DNA of 64,000 bases. It comes from Psychrobacter sp. JCM 18902. Lineage in GTDB: Bacteria > Pseudomonadota > Gammaproteobacteria > Pseudomonadales > Moraxellaceae. The notes under the pieces are model-generated. The model saw nothing but the letters and a program-made list of their open reading frames with translations. It searched no databases and had not been told where the DNA came from. The position numbers and the translations under genes were made by a program. Location: contig NZ_CAJHBK010000001.1 of NCBI RefSeq assembly GCF_904846615.1, forward strand, positions 1,674,001-1,738,000, given 5' to 3'. Below, piece after piece: positions 26,312 to 36,657 of the stretch; position 1 is the stretch's first letter; each line of letters begins with the position of its first letter.

Positions 26312-28051
26312 TTAAGCTGGCTTATAGCTGTCACGCAAGCTGACGATTTGGTTAAAGACTGGTTTGTCAGTGTTATGGTCTTCGCTATCAGAGATAAAGT
26401 AACCTTCACGCTCAAACTGGAAACGTGTGCCTGCGTCCGCATTCACCAATGACGGTTCCACCACGGCATTGAGTTCAGTCAACGAGTTAGGATTCAATGC
26501 TTGATGAACGTCAGCGACGCCACTTGGGTCTTCGACACTAAATAACTGCTCATACATGCGCACCGTTGCTGGGATACCTTGGCTAGCCGATACCCAATGA
26601 ATCACGCCTTTAACCTTACGACCTTCAGGATTATTACCCAAAGTCGCCGGATCAATCGTCGCTTTTAGTTCAACGACATTACCTGCGTCATCTAGCACAT
26701 GTTCGGTCACTGCCAACACATAGGTGTTACGCAGACGAATTTCTGGCTTTTCTGGCGATAGACGCTTATAGCCTGCTGGCGGCTCAATCTCGTAATCGCC
26801 TTGGTCGATATATAAGGTTTCAGTGAAAGGAATCTCACGCTCGCCCATATCGACATTTGGATGGTTTGGCTGCGTTAACCACAAGGTTTGCGCTTCATCA
26901 TCAAAGCGAGCATTAACGCTGTCCGCTTTTTGCGACTCCCAACTGCTGACCGCTTCTGCAAAGTTGGTAATGGTCACTTTTAATGGCTTAAGCACTGCCA
27001 TACCGCGACCTGTGGTCGTCTCTAATGATTGGCGAATACTAAATTCTAATAAGCGAAAGTCAACGACGCTGTCTACTTTAGTTACACCAACACGCTCACA
27101 GAAATCACGTAAACCCTCTGGTGTGTAACCACGGCGACGCATGCCTGCGATCGTCGGCATACGCGGATCATCCCAACCACTAACGATATTTTCGTCAACC
27201 AACTGTTTAAGCTTACGCTTGCTGGTCAAGGTATGATCGACATTTAAGCGGCTAAATTCATATTGGTGCGGTGGTACATCAAAGCCAATTTTGTCAATGA
27301 CCCAATCATAAAATGGACGATGATCTTCAAACTCCAGCGTACACAATGAATGGGTAATGCCTTCGAGTGCATCAGAGAGCGGATGGGCAAAATCATACAT
27401 TGGATAAATGCACCATTTATCACCCGTTTGGTGATGCGCTTGATGCATGACGCGATAGATGACAGGGTCACGCATATTCATGTTTGGGCTTGCCATATCA
27501 ATCTTGGCGCGCAACACCGCTTTACCTTCCGCAAACTTGCCTTCTTTCATGTCGTTAAAGAGGCTCAAGTTTTCTTCAACACTGGCAGAACGATGTGGTG
27601 ACGCTGTGCCTGCCTCATTGAATGAGCCTCGGTTTTCTTTAATTTGCTCAGGTGACTGCAAGTCTACATAGGCATCACCCTGTTCAATCAACTTCACAGC
27701 CCATGCATACAACTGGTCAAAGTAGCCTGACGCATGGTGCGCCTCTCCTGCCCACTCAAATCCAAGCCATTTGACATCATTTTCGATATTATCGATGAAG
27801 TCTTGCTTTTCTGCGGTTGGGTTGGTGTCGTCAAAACGTAGGTTACAAACACCACCAAACTCTTCGGCCACGCCAAAGTTTAGGCAGATAGATTTTACGT
27901 GCCCCAAGTGCAAGTAGCCGTTTGGCTCTGGCGGAAAACGCGTCACGATTTGTGGGTATTTTTGCGCCTTGACATCATCACGAATGATATTGCGAATAAA
28001 ATCGTTTTTTTGTTCGTCTTTTTGTGCATTGTTGCTTGAGTGCTCACTCAT
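26312..28051 (-). CDS. glnS: Glutaminyl-tRNA synthetase
   Basis: A 579-aa class I aminoacyl-tRNA synthetase charging tRNA-Gln. HIGH is PPEPNGYLHLGHVKS (about residues 41-55); the KMSKS equivalent is TSKRKL. RFDDTNPTAEKQ and the two C-terminal beta-barrel anticodon domains are present. Having GlnS means the organism does not depend only on GatCAB for Gln-tRNA. AGGAG lies upstream of ATG 28051. The N-terminal ~20 residues are polar and variable. Confidence 0.97.
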   Translation of the reverse strand: MSEHSSNNAQKDEQKNDFIRNIIRDDVKAQKYPQIVTRFPPEPNGYLHLGHVKSICLNFGVAEEFGGVCNLRFDDTNPTAEKQDFIDNIENDVKWLGFEWAGEAHHASGYFDQLYAWAVKLIEQGDAYVDLQSPEQIKENRGSFNEAGTASPHRSASVEENLSLFNDMKEGKFAEGKAVLRAKIDMASPNMNMRDPVIYRVMHQAHHQTGDKWCIYPMYDFAHPLSDALEGITHSLCTLEFEDHRPFYDWVIDKIGFDVPPHQYEFSRLNVDHTLTSKRKLKQLVDENIVSGWDDPRMPTIAGMRRRGYTPEGLRDFCERVGVTKVDSVVDFRLLEFSIRQSLETTTGRGMAVLKPLKVTITNFAEAVSSWESQKADSVNARFDDEAQTLWLTQPNHPNVDMGEREIPFTETLYIDQGDYEIEPPAGYKRLSPEKPEIRLRNTYVLAVTEHVLDDAGNVVELKATIDPATLGNNPEGRKVKGVIHWVSASQGIPATVRMYEQLFSVEDPSGVADVHQALNPNSLTELNAVVEPSLVNADAGTRFQFEREGYFISDSEDHNTDKPVFNQIVSLRDSYKPA

Positions 28052-28324
28052 CGGGCATTGCTCCTAACGCAAATTGTCAGTTCATGCTACGTGCCATCAC
28101 GCAGCATGGAAAATTCAAACCAAATCATTAAAAACAAGTTATTAAAAATGATAATAAAAAGCTAAAGTTGCGTTATTCTATCAGCTTTTGCGAACGCATT
28201 AACAGCCTGATACATGACACGAGATAAAAAAGCCGTTAGACTAGCCATAACTTTTTAACCACCAACTTTTTAGCCACCACTTAACAGCGTCATTTTAGGC
28301 GTTGCAATCAAAGAGGAATATCAC

Positions 28325-28840
28325 ATGGTAGACATGCCACCAGTAGTAGAACTAGACACCAATATGGGTGCGATCGTTATCGAACTCAATGAAGAAAAAG
28401 CACCAAAAACCGTTGAAAACTTTTTAAACTATGTAAAATCTGGTCATTATGACGGTACGATTTTCCATCGCATCATTGACGGATTTATGATTCAAGGCGG
28501 CGGAATGGACGCTGAAATGAATGAAAAAGCGACCAATGCACCAGTTGAAAACGAAGCAGACAACGGTCTAAAAAACGACGCTGGTACGATTGCGATGGCG
28601 CGTACGCAAGATCCGCATTCAGCAACCAGCCAGTTTTTCGTTAACGTAAAAGACAACGATTTCCTAAACCATTCTGGCAAAAACATGCAAGGTTGGGGCT
28701 ACACCGTATTTGGAAAAGTAACAAGCGGTATGGACGTCATCGAAAAAATGCGCGGCGTACCTACTGGTCGTTTCGGCATGCATGCTGATGTGCCAAAAGA
28801 GCCAGTAGTTATCAACTCAGCGACTATTATTACTAAGTAA
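28325..28840 (+). CDS. ppiB: Cytoplasmic peptidyl-prolyl cis-trans isomerase (cyclophilin B type)
   Basis: A 171-aa cyclophilin that catalyses proline isomerisation in protein folding. The active-site segments [14 protein letters not shown] (about 48-61) and [17 protein letters not shown] (about 99-115) are intact. There is no signal peptide, so it is cytoplasmic. AAAGAGGA precedes the start. Met 4 is an alternative start. It is followed by lpxH 115 bp downstream, as in several gammaproteobacteria where ppiB and lpxH are neighbours. Confidence 0.95.
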   Translation: MVDMPPVVELDTNMGAIVIELNEEKAPKTVENFLNYVKSGHYDGTIFHRIIDGFMIQGGGMDAEMNEKATNAPVENEADNGLKNDAGTIAMARTQDPHSATSQFFVNVKDNDFLNHSGKNMQGWGYTVFGKVTSGMDVIEKMRGVPTGRFGMHADVPKEPVVINSATIITK

Positions 28841-28955
28841 CTGCTACTAAATAACTGTCTCTCAGTAATCATTCTTCAATAGTTATTACTCAGTAGCGAT
28901 GAGTCTGTAAAAGCTTATGAGTCGTTGCTGTTTAAAATTACGAGGATAAGGATAA

Positions 28956-29810
28956 ATGCAAAGTTTTGACCACCTAATTACCACCCGCCCTCATGAGGTG
29001 CGGCAAGTATTGATTAGCGATTTGCATTTATCGCCTGAAGAGCCTGCCTTGGTGCAGGCTTTTTTGGCGCTGCTTGATGATTGCCTGGCTCTGCCTGCGC
29101 TCAAACGCTTGTTTATCTTAGGTGATTGGTTTGAAGTTTGGCTCGGTGATGATTTTTATTTGTCTTTATCCGAAGAAGAACGACAAAGTCATTGGCTCAC
29201 TCCGCTTATCGTTAAATTAAAAAAACTACGGGTAGCTGGTTGTGAGATTTTGGTCATGCATGGCAACCGTGATTTTTTGTTAGGTCAGCCATTCTGCAAT
29301 CTATTTGGTGGCGAGCTTATTTATGAGCCGTATACTTTGACTGTCGGTCAGCAAAATTATCGTCTAGAGCACGGTGATGCCTTGTGTACTGATGATAAAA
29401 AATATCAGTTTTTTCGCAAAATCATGCGTAATCGGTTAACCCAGTGGTATTTGCTCAATAAATCACTAGAAAAACGCTTGGCTATCGCAGATAAAATGCG
29501 GCAAAAGAGCCAGCAGAATAATGCCAATAAAGCGGCGCATATCATGGATGTCAATAAAGATGCAGTGATACAAGCAGTGGCTGATAGCGATGCATTACTA
29601 CATGGTCACACCCATCGTCCAGATATTCATCAGGCTACCACTGATAAAAAACGCTACGTGCTCGGCGACTGGCGATTGCTCGATAGCAATACACGCCAGC
29701 CAAAAGTAAGTGCGGTGATTGGCGCAGTGACAGGCGACGAGCATTCAAATGACAGTTTTAGTAGTAATGCTGCTGAATTTAGATTGATTGAATTTAAATC
29801 GCTCATTTAA
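28956..29810 (+). CDS. lpxH: UDP-2,3-diacylglucosamine diphosphatase LpxH
   Basis: A 284-aa calcineurin-like phosphoesterase that makes lipid X in lipid A biosynthesis at the inner membrane. Metal motifs are all present: SDLHLS, ILGDWFEVWLGDD, MHGNRDFLLG, LEHGDALCTDD, LLHGHTHRP. It is about 40 residues longer than E. coli LpxH (240 aa), from a short N-terminal lead and a C-terminal tail of about 35 residues (AVIGAVTGDEHSND). GAGGATAAGGA lies upstream of the start. Confidence 0.92.
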   Translation: MQSFDHLITTRPHEVRQVLISDLHLSPEEPALVQAFLALLDDCLALPALKRLFILGDWFEVWLGDDFYLSLSEEERQSHWLTPLIVKLKKLRVAGCEILVMHGNRDFLLGQPFCNLFGGELIYEPYTLTVGQQNYRLEHGDALCTDDKKYQFFRKIMRNRLTQWYLLNKSLEKRLAIADKMRQKSQQNNANKAAHIMDVNKDAVIQAVADSDALLHGHTHRPDIHQATTDKKRYVLGDWRLLDSNTRQPKVSAVIGAVTGDEHSNDSFSSNAAEFRLIEFKSLI

Positions 29811-29837
29811 TGTCATTTTTTTTGAGCGCCTCTGAAC

Positions 29838-29878
29838 AATAAAAAAGGTCTGTTGAATTATCAACAGACCTTTTTTTA
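29838..29878. terminator. Bidirectional terminator between lpxH and orn
   Basis: AAAAAAGGTCTGTTGA pairs with TCAACAGACCTTTTTT, with A- and T-runs on the two sides. It serves both converging genes. Confidence 0.9.
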
Positions 29879-29943
29879 TATAAATGACACTGCATGATTG
29901 ACGCGAATCTAAGTGTCAAACTATTGATCGCTCAACTCTTAAT

Positions 29944-30531
29944 TTACGGTATTAATTTAAAGAAATGCTGACGATAATGCTTTAGCTCACGAATAGAATC
30001 ACGAATGTCATCTAACGCTAAGTGACTGCCACCTTTTTCAAAGTTTCTGAGAATATCAGGACGCCAGCGGAAGCAAAGCTCTTTGATTGACGACACATCC
30101 AGATTGCGATAATGGAAGAATTTTTCTAATTCCGGCATTTGACGCGCCATAAAGCGGCGATCTTGGCAGATGGAATTGCCGCACATTGGCGACTTACCAC
30201 TATCGACCCATTTATTGAGAAACTTAATGGTTTCAGCTTCGGCCTCTGCCAATGTCACGGTACTACGGCGGACACGGTCGACCAATCCTGACTGACCATG
30301 CTGCTTGGTATTCCAATCATCCATTTTATTTAACGTTTGATCCGATACTTTTATAGCGAACACTGGCCCTTCGGCAAGGACATTCAAATCTTCATCAGTG
30401 ACAACGGTAGCAATCTCGATAATCTCGTCATTCAAGGTATCCAGCCCGGTCATTTCTAGGTCAATCCATACCAGCCCTTTTTTGCCTTGGTTTCTAATTT
30501 TAATCTTGTTGGGGTGGTCACCGGTACTCAT
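29944..30531 (-). CDS. orn: Oligoribonuclease
   Basis: A 195-aa DEDDh exonuclease that degrades 2-5-nt RNA and linear dinucleotides such as pGpG. Visible: the first D-x-E as [18 protein letters not shown], and the last segment [12 protein letters not shown] (usually HxAxxD). The start at 30531 follows AGGATG; six extra residues are possible. It lies divergent from rsgA, the classical neighbour, separated by ~230 bp. Confidence 0.95.
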   Translation of the reverse strand: MSTGDHPNKIKIRNQGKKGLVWIDLEMTGLDTLNDEIIEIATVVTDEDLNVLAEGPVFAIKVSDQTLNKMDDWNTKQHGQSGLVDRVRRSTVTLAEAEAETIKFLNKWVDSGKSPMCGNSICQDRRFMARQMPELEKFFHYRNLDVSSIKELCFRWRPDILRNFEKGGSHLALDDIRDSIRELKHYRQHFFKLIP

Positions 30532-30761
30532 AAAACATCCTATGGTCAATAAAGTTTAGAACAACTTTGGAGCAATATTAATTAGATAAATCGCCTGTCA
30601 ATGTTCATGCCTAAGTAGCAAACTGTAGCAAAACGTTGCATCTACTGATTTATAACCCTTAAAACGTTACAAAATCTCTGTCTGCAGCAGGCGCTTTAGG
30701 CTGTATGTTATCAAACTTTCACGCTACACTTAGCAATATTTTTTTAATAGGTTCAAAACCC

Positions 30762-31865
30762 ATGGCATTAATTCGGCAACGCAAACTGACTAAGCAACAG
30801 ATTCGTCGCATCGACAAACAACAGCTGGCAAGTCAAGACAGTATCGATGACAGTTTGATGGATGGCGTGGTCATGGCGCATTATGGCAAGCAGTTGGAAG
30901 TACAAGTGACCAGCTTGCCTGCGGTGATACCCGTGCAACCGGAGATTGCACCCGATGATCCTGAACCGTTTTGGCAAGAGCTGGCATTAGGCGATATTTG
31001 GCGTTGTCATGTGCGTACCAATTTACCGATGCTAGCTGCTGGCGACCAAGTACGCTGGAGTGCTGATCCTAATACTGGCTTTGGACGTATTGAATCGGTC
31101 AAGCCGCGTACCTCTTTGGTCTCGCGTCCTGATCGTTATCATAAACTTAAACCTGTCGCCGCCAATGTCGATATTTTAGCCATTGTCTTCGCGCCGCTAC
31201 CTGCTGCCGCGCCAACCCTCATCGATCGTTATTTGGTCGTCTGTCATCATGCTGGCGTAAAGCCGCTGTTGGTGCTTAATAAAGCCGATTTATTGGCAGA
31301 AGAAAACGGCGTCGATACCAAAGAATTACTCGCACAATATGCTTCTCTCGGTTATGAGAGCGTCTTGACCTCAGTCGACTGCCCTGAAAACGTTGCGGAT
31401 AGCGATGAGCAAGAAGGGCTGGATGAATTAAAACGTTATATCGATAAAAAACTGGTTATTTTTGCGGGGCAATCTGGTGTCGGTAAAAGCAGTTTAATCA
31501 ATGCACTACTCCCTGAATCGGCACAAAGCGTCAATATCATCTCTGATAACTCAAAACTTGGTCAACACACCACCACCACCAGTCGCTTATTACCATTTAA
31601 TCCAGCCGACTTGACCCAAGGCGGTATCGTCGATACGCCAGGTATCCGCGAGTACGGCATTTGGCATCTCACACCCGATGATATCATTTCAGGATTTGTG
31701 GAGCTTGCACCGTTATCTGGCAACTGTCAGTTCCGTGATTGTCGTCATACTCACAACAGCAAAGGCTGCGCATTATGGCAAGCGGTTGCTGACGGCGTGG
31801 TATTGCAGCGCCGTGTGGAAAACCTCGTTACCCTAAGAGAAGAGGCAGATACTAAGCCCTATTAA
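30762..31865 (+). CDS. rsgA: Ribosome small-subunit-dependent GTPase RsgA
   Basis: A 367-aa circularly permuted GTPase that acts in late 30S subunit maturation. The permuted order is visible: G4 LNKADLL comes before G1 GQSGVGKSSLINAL, then switch TTTTSRL and G3 VDTPGIREYG. The C-terminal zinc-binding segment is NCQFRDCRHTHNSKGC. ATG 30762 was chosen because the protein begins there with the basic N-terminal tail (MALIRQRKLTKQQ) typical of RsgA. The N-terminal OB domain holds an extra ~20-residue stretch. Confidence 0.95.
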   Translation: MALIRQRKLTKQQIRRIDKQQLASQDSIDDSLMDGVVMAHYGKQLEVQVTSLPAVIPVQPEIAPDDPEPFWQELALGDIWRCHVRTNLPMLAAGDQVRWSADPNTGFGRIESVKPRTSLVSRPDRYHKLKPVAANVDILAIVFAPLPAAAPTLIDRYLVVCHHAGVKPLLVLNKADLLAEENGVDTKELLAQYASLGYESVLTSVDCPENVADSDEQEGLDELKRYIDKKLVIFAGQSGVGKSSLINALLPESAQSVNIISDNSKLGQHTTTTSRLLPFNPADLTQGGIVDTPGIREYGIWHLTPDDIISGFVELAPLSGNCQFRDCRHTHNSKGCALWQAVADGVVLQRRVENLVTLREEADTKPY

Positions 31866-32038
31866 TATTGGCATTATTAGTATTCGCCTTATTAATCGCT
31901 GCCTTATGGGTCGTTAATCGCTTGGTTGACCATCGCCCGTTTACTATGGATGGTCTAATCGGTATAATAGCGCCTTGTTCAGTATCGTTAGGCTGTCTTC
32001 TCAGCTTAACCGAACACTTATTTTTTTGGAGGTATGGT

Positions 32039-32494
32039 TTGGATCGTGCGCTGGAATTTGTGGGCAACCACCCGTTTTTATTTGGTATATTAGCCGTACT
32101 TGCCGTGCTATTTTTTACGATTGAAAACAAACGTAGTGGCAGAAAAATATCGCCCAATACCTTGGGTATGATGGTTAACTCGCAAAACGCGCAGCTAATC
32201 GACATTCGTGCCAAAAAGAAGTTTGAGACTGGTTACATCCAAGGCAGCCGTAACATACCGTTCACTGAGCTCAAAGACCGCTTAGAAGAAATCCGTGCAA
32301 TTGAGCAGCCAGTAATTATCATTTGTGATATGGGTGTGCAAGCAGGCGCGGCGATTCAGATGATCGGCAAGGACAGTGTCTATCGCTTAGAAGGTGGTAT
32401 CGGCGGCTGGCAAGCAGCGGGCATGCCATTAGTTGGGTTAAAAGACGCAAAGCCTAAAAATAAAGGCAAAGCCAAACCAAGTCTACATAAGTAG
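32039..32494 (+). CDS. Membrane-anchored rhodanese-domain protein (YibN-like), TTG start
   Basis: A 151-aa protein with one transmembrane helix (about 13-30, LFGILAVLAVLFF) and a C-terminal rhodanese domain (about 50-135). The active-site loop reads ICDMGVQAGAA, with Asp-Met-Gly after Cys rather than the classical CxxGxRS, so sulfurtransferase activity is uncertain. I place the start at TTG 32039 because a strong GGAGG sits 6 bp upstream; the frame is open further up, but no site supports that. It resembles E. coli YibN, whose gene is also upstream of grxC and secB. The C-terminus is Lys-rich. Confidence 0.78.
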   Translation: MDRALEFVGNHPFLFGILAVLAVLFFTIENKRSGRKISPNTLGMMVNSQNAQLIDIRAKKKFETGYIQGSRNIPFTELKDRLEEIRAIEQPVIIICDMGVQAGAAIQMIGKDSVYRLEGGIGGWQAAGMPLVGLKDAKPKNKGKAKPSLHK

Positions 32495-32572
32495 TCCGCT
32501 ATACTGCTGTTTAAAAAATATTTAGCCCATATCAATTGACATATGATTGAGGCGCGTTGAATATTCACAAAT

Positions 32573-32606
32573 AAAAAAGACACCTTATCGATAGGTGTTT
32601 TTTTGT
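32573..32606 (+). terminator. Intrinsic terminator after the rhodanese gene
   Basis: ACACCT and AGGTGT form the stem around TATCGAT, followed by seven T on the plus strand. The remaining 32607-32812 spacer holds the presumed grxC promoter and nothing else I recognise. Confidence 0.7.
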
Positions 32607-32812
32607 TTGTGGCATTTGTGCTACTGTCAGCGCTTTTATACTCAAACATCTTGAATTTGCTCTGCTCATCCCCACTTTAATAACGAGCATTACCTAATCT
32701 ATCTTCAATTTACTTGCTGGTAACGGATTATAAGAATTTTTATCAAATAATTATTTATAATACTTTTTATAATAAAACGATTACCTTCTAAACTTATAAA
32801 TAAGGATTTACC

Positions 32813-33076
32813 ATGACTGTCGCTGTTAAAGTTTATACGACGCCTATCTGCCCATATTGCTCAAACGCCAAACAACTCTTAAAAACTAAAGGCGTTGACT
32901 ACGAAGAAATTGGCATGCACGATATGAGCCGCGAAGAGCGTCAAGAATTAATGAAAAAAACCAATAACTATCGCACTGTGCCGCAAATTTTCGTCGGTGA
33001 GACCTTTGTCGGTGGTTTTGATGAGCTCAATCAAATGAACCAACAAGGCAAACTTGACGAGCTATTAGCAGGTTAA
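32813..33076 (+). CDS. grxC: Glutaredoxin 3
   Basis: An 87-aa dithiol glutaredoxin. The active site is TTPICPYCSNAK (CPYC, about residues 12-15). The cis-Pro glutathione contact is in YRTVPQIFVG, and the GGFDEL segment follows. It reduces disulfides with glutathione in the cytoplasm. AAGGA precedes the start. It lies directly before secB, the conserved order. Confidence 0.95.
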   Translation: MTVAVKVYTTPICPYCSNAKQLLKTKGVDYEEIGMHDMSREERQELMKKTNNYRTVPQIFVGETFVGGFDELNQMNQQGKLDELLAG

Positions 33077-33244
33077 TCTGCTACTTTTCGTTGCTGTCTG
33101 TCTTTGCCTGTGCAATGATAGACAGCGGCAAAGATAAAAGAGAGTAATAAAAACATCCAGATTTTGTCTCGATTTATATTACAATGAACTTTTATTAAAA
33201 TGACAGTTTGTCCAACTACTTGATCAACTTTTAGAGGATTTATC

Positions 33245-33697
33245 ATGGCTGAAGAACAAGCACAACCACAACTGGCACTAGAGCGTATCTACGTAAAAGA
33301 CATGTCACTTGAAGTCCCAGGCGCTAGTGTGTTCACCAAAGAGTGGAACCCAGAGCTTGATATCAATTTGTCTAGCAACGCTGAAAAACTGGATGACGAT
33401 CATTATCAAGTCATCTTAACCGTGAGCGTTACAGCAAAAAATGCGGAAGAAGCGGCATTTATCGCTGAAGTGCATCAAGCGGGTATCTTCTTATTGAAAG
33501 ATATCCCAGAAGACCAAATCGGTCAAATCTTAGGTGCATACTGCCCGAACGTTTTGTTCCCATACGCTCGTGAAGTCATCAGCGACATCGTAACGCGTGG
33601 TAGCTTCCCGCAGTTATTGCTAGCCCCTGTGAACTTTGACCAAGCTTATGCGCAAAGCCAGCAACAAGCACAAGTTGATGCTGAAGGTAATGCATAA
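33245..33697 (+). CDS. secB: Protein-export chaperone SecB
   Basis: A 150-aa tetrameric chaperone that keeps precursors unfolded and delivers them to SecA. The conserved core is visible as [45 protein letters not shown] and [22 protein letters not shown] lies upstream of the ATG. It follows grxC with a 168-bp gap, so it may have its own promoter. Confidence 0.97.
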   Translation: MAEEQAQPQLALERIYVKDMSLEVPGASVFTKEWNPELDINLSSNAEKLDDDHYQVILTVSVTAKNAEEAAFIAEVHQAGIFLLKDIPEDQIGQILGAYCPNVLFPYAREVISDIVTRGSFPQLLLAPVNFDQAYAQSQQQAQVDAEGNA

Positions 33698-33749
33698 GTT
33701 TTAAGCAAAAATGTGCTAGCTTTATTCGCAGTATATTTTGACAAAATAG

Positions 33750-33783
33750 CCGTTTACTCATTACGAGTGAGCGGTTTTTTTGT
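33750..33783 (+). terminator. Intrinsic terminator of secB
   Basis: CCGTTTACTC pairs with GAGTGAGCGG (with G-U pairs), followed by TTTTTTT. Confidence 0.75.
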
Positions 33784-33876
33784 GGATGTTGTTTAAGCGC
33801 TTACTCACAAGAATCGTTGAGCAATGAGAGTTCTGTTTAGTAGTATTGTAAGACATACAGTTAAAACCGTCAGACA

Positions 33877-33904
33877 TAAAAAAAACCCTGCTAATAAACA
33901 GGGT
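33877..33904 (-). terminator. Intrinsic terminator of adk
   Basis: ACCCTG and CAGGGT close a short hairpin; on the minus strand it is followed by at least eight T. Confidence 0.75.
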
Positions 33905-33939
33905 CTTCAATCGCGTCATCAATTATTTAAAATCGATGA

Positions 33940-34668
<729 letters not shown>

Positions 34669-34816
34669 TTACCTTGTGGCTTGGCAAAGCTCAAGTATTT
34701 TCATTATTTGCAGTGATAAGTTGTCATGACTTATCTGTTCATATAATGCTGTTGCGCGCTGCTGTATCGGACAACAGCGCTTACGTCAGAGGTGCTGACA
34801 GCAACAGATATAAATA

Positions 34817-36097
34817 CTATGGAATTTGTTGATTAATTTCAACATTGACCTGATTTTGTTCCGCACTAATCACCACTGGATTACCTGACAAATCCCCTGA
34901 CTCTGCACTGGCAGTACCACTATGGCTGATACGAGCGATGACAGCCAACTGAACTTTATCCGCTCTCGCCGATTTCAAAGTACGTTCAGGCATCATGGCA
35001 TCCAAATCGCTTAGGCTAATGCTGGCTTCACCTTGCTTGATAACACTGATAGGTAACCGTTTGGCAGCAAATGGTGGTCCACCATTGACATCACGTATGG
35101 CGACAAACAACACATCGTCGGCTTTCACTAACGGCAGCAGGCTAGCATTAATCGTAACAGTCACTTCAACACCTTCAGAGGCTTGCTGTTGCTGAGCGGT
35201 GACATTAGCACTTAGCTCATCTAGACTCGCCAATGCTTTGGTATGATCACCAGGTTTAGCCGCAATACTGTCACGTAGACGCTTAATCCAGCCTTGTGCT
35301 TGATCGAAATTACTACTCCGTGCCTCACCCATTGCCATGAGCATTTGCGCGCCCTCATGCTCTGGATTTTTAGCCAACACGTCTTGTAGCACTCGGCGAC
35401 CATTAGCGTCTAATTGGCCTTTATTGGCAAAGAAGCTAATCTGTGCATAGGTGGTTGCAATCTCTTCATTGTCTGGTGACAAACGATAAGCACGCGACAA
35501 GGCTTCAATTGCGGAGTCAGTGGCTTCTAATGATAAGAATAATTCTGATAAACGCATCCAGCGATCTGGATCATCAGCATGACGATAGACATTGGTTTGC
35601 ATGGCACTAATCAGCTGTTGACCATCTTCAATCGCCCAAGCAGGCGGCTGATCAATCTTACCCGTTAATAAGTCATCAGCCACTTGACCCACTTTGTCTT
35701 CAGCTGCCCAAAGCTCGAACACAGGCGTACGATCGCCGACCATCAAATACGCCATCGCCGCGAGGACTGGCACCCAGACAGTAATAATCAATCGGCTTTT
35801 GATGCCAGGCGCGACCATCGGTGTGACTTCACGCTGAGCATCCAATAACTGGCGTTCAAGCTCCAGTTTTTGGTTCTGGTAATGGCTGTCATCGATAGTG
35901 CCATTGTCTTTATCTGTTTTTAGTTCTGCTAGACGCTCACGGAACACAGCAACGTTGATATCCAACAGCTGATTGTCCATAAGCTTTTCTGGCGAGCGTG
36001 ATGCTCGCAGCCAAGGCATGATAGTAATAACAGCGAGTATTAGGGCGATGAGTAAGCTTAGAGCAATAAATAAGCCCACAGTAGAGAATATGGTCAT
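34817..36097 (-). CDS. ccmI: Cytochrome c maturation protein CcmI (CycH)
   Basis: A 426-aa inner-membrane protein that holds apocytochrome c for haem ligation. Two transmembrane helices lie at about 5-27 and 107-123, separated by a cytoplasmic coiled region (LAELKTDKDN, LERQLLDAQREV). A periplasmic TPR-like domain (about 185-295: RWMRLSELFLSLEATDSAIEALSRAY) follows, then a C-terminal beta domain (VTVTINASLLP, SISLSDLDAMMP). It is the last gene of the ccmFGHI operon and overlaps ccmH by 4 bp. Confidence 0.9.
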   Translation of the reverse strand: MTIFSTVGLFIALSLLIALILAVITIMPWLRASRSPEKLMDNQLLDINVAVFRERLAELKTDKDNGTIDDSHYQNQKLELERQLLDAQREVTPMVAPGIKSRLIITVWVPVLAAMAYLMVGDRTPVFELWAAEDKVGQVADDLLTGKIDQPPAWAIEDGQQLISAMQTNVYRHADDPDRWMRLSELFLSLEATDSAIEALSRAYRLSPDNEEIATTYAQISFFANKGQLDANGRRVLQDVLAKNPEHEGAQMLMAMGEARSSNFDQAQGWIKRLRDSIAAKPGDHTKALASLDELSANVTAQQQQASEGVEVTVTINASLLPLVKADDVLFVAIRDVNGGPPFAAKRLPISVIKQGEASISLSDLDAMMPERTLKSARADKVQLAVIARISHSGTASAESGDLSGNPVVISAEQNQVNVEINQQIP

Positions 36098-36657
36098 TTT
36101 TTGTCCTTGAGGCTTGTAATATCATGGTCATTTTTGTCATCGCTCGAAGCACGTGATAACAGACGATCAATCTCGGCTTTTTCGGCAGCAGATAGAGCAG
36201 TAGCCGTACTATTGACCGTTACCCCGCTTTCACCACTAGCGACAAGCTGACGTCGTTTGCTTTGCCAGAACCAGCCTATGAGTAAACTGATGAGTAATAG
36301 TGGCGGAAAAAACCACAAAATCCACGTTGATGGACGGACAGGCGGCTTATAAGTGATGAAATCGCCATAACGTTCCTGCATATAAGCACGAATCTCGCCA
36401 TCACTACGACCATCTTTTATCAAATCATACGTTTTTTGCTTTAGATCTTGGGCAATGGGCGCATCCGATCCTGCAAGATTTTGGTTTTGACATTTTGGGC
36501 AACGCAGCTCTTCGATGAGACCACGATATTGGGCTTCTTGCTGCACAGAATCAAAGTCATAGACCTCAATAGCAGCATAGCTTGCCATACTTATTAGACA
36601 AGCTATCAGTAAGCTCGCTACTTTTAACGTAACGGTTGTTATTTTATTGGCTATCAT
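36094..36657 (-). CDS. ccmH: Cytochrome c maturation protein CcmH
   Basis: A 187-aa thiol oxidoreductase that reduces the apocytochrome CxxCH motif. A signal peptide is followed by the active-site block LRCPKCQNQNLAGSDA (CPKC). A transmembrane helix (about 110-128, ILWFFPPLLLISLLIGWFW) anchors a short cytoplasmic tail. It overlaps ccmI downstream and ccmG upstream by 4 bp, which indicates tight translational coupling. Confidence 0.93.
   Translation of the reverse strand: MIANKITTVTLKVASLLIACLISMASYAAIEVYDFDSVQQEAQYRGLIEELRCPKCQNQNLAGSDAPIAQDLKQKTYDLIKDGRSDGEIRAYMQERYGDFITYKPPVRPSTWILWFFPPLLLISLLIGWFWQSKRRQLVASGESGVTVNSTATALSAAEKAEIDRLLSRASSDDKNDHDITSLKDKK

Noticed and set aside
31868..32038. 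Upstream extension of the rhodanese reading frame
   Set aside because: Open by chance: it would start at an unsupported TTG just after the rsgA stop, whereas GGAGG supports the TTG at 32039.
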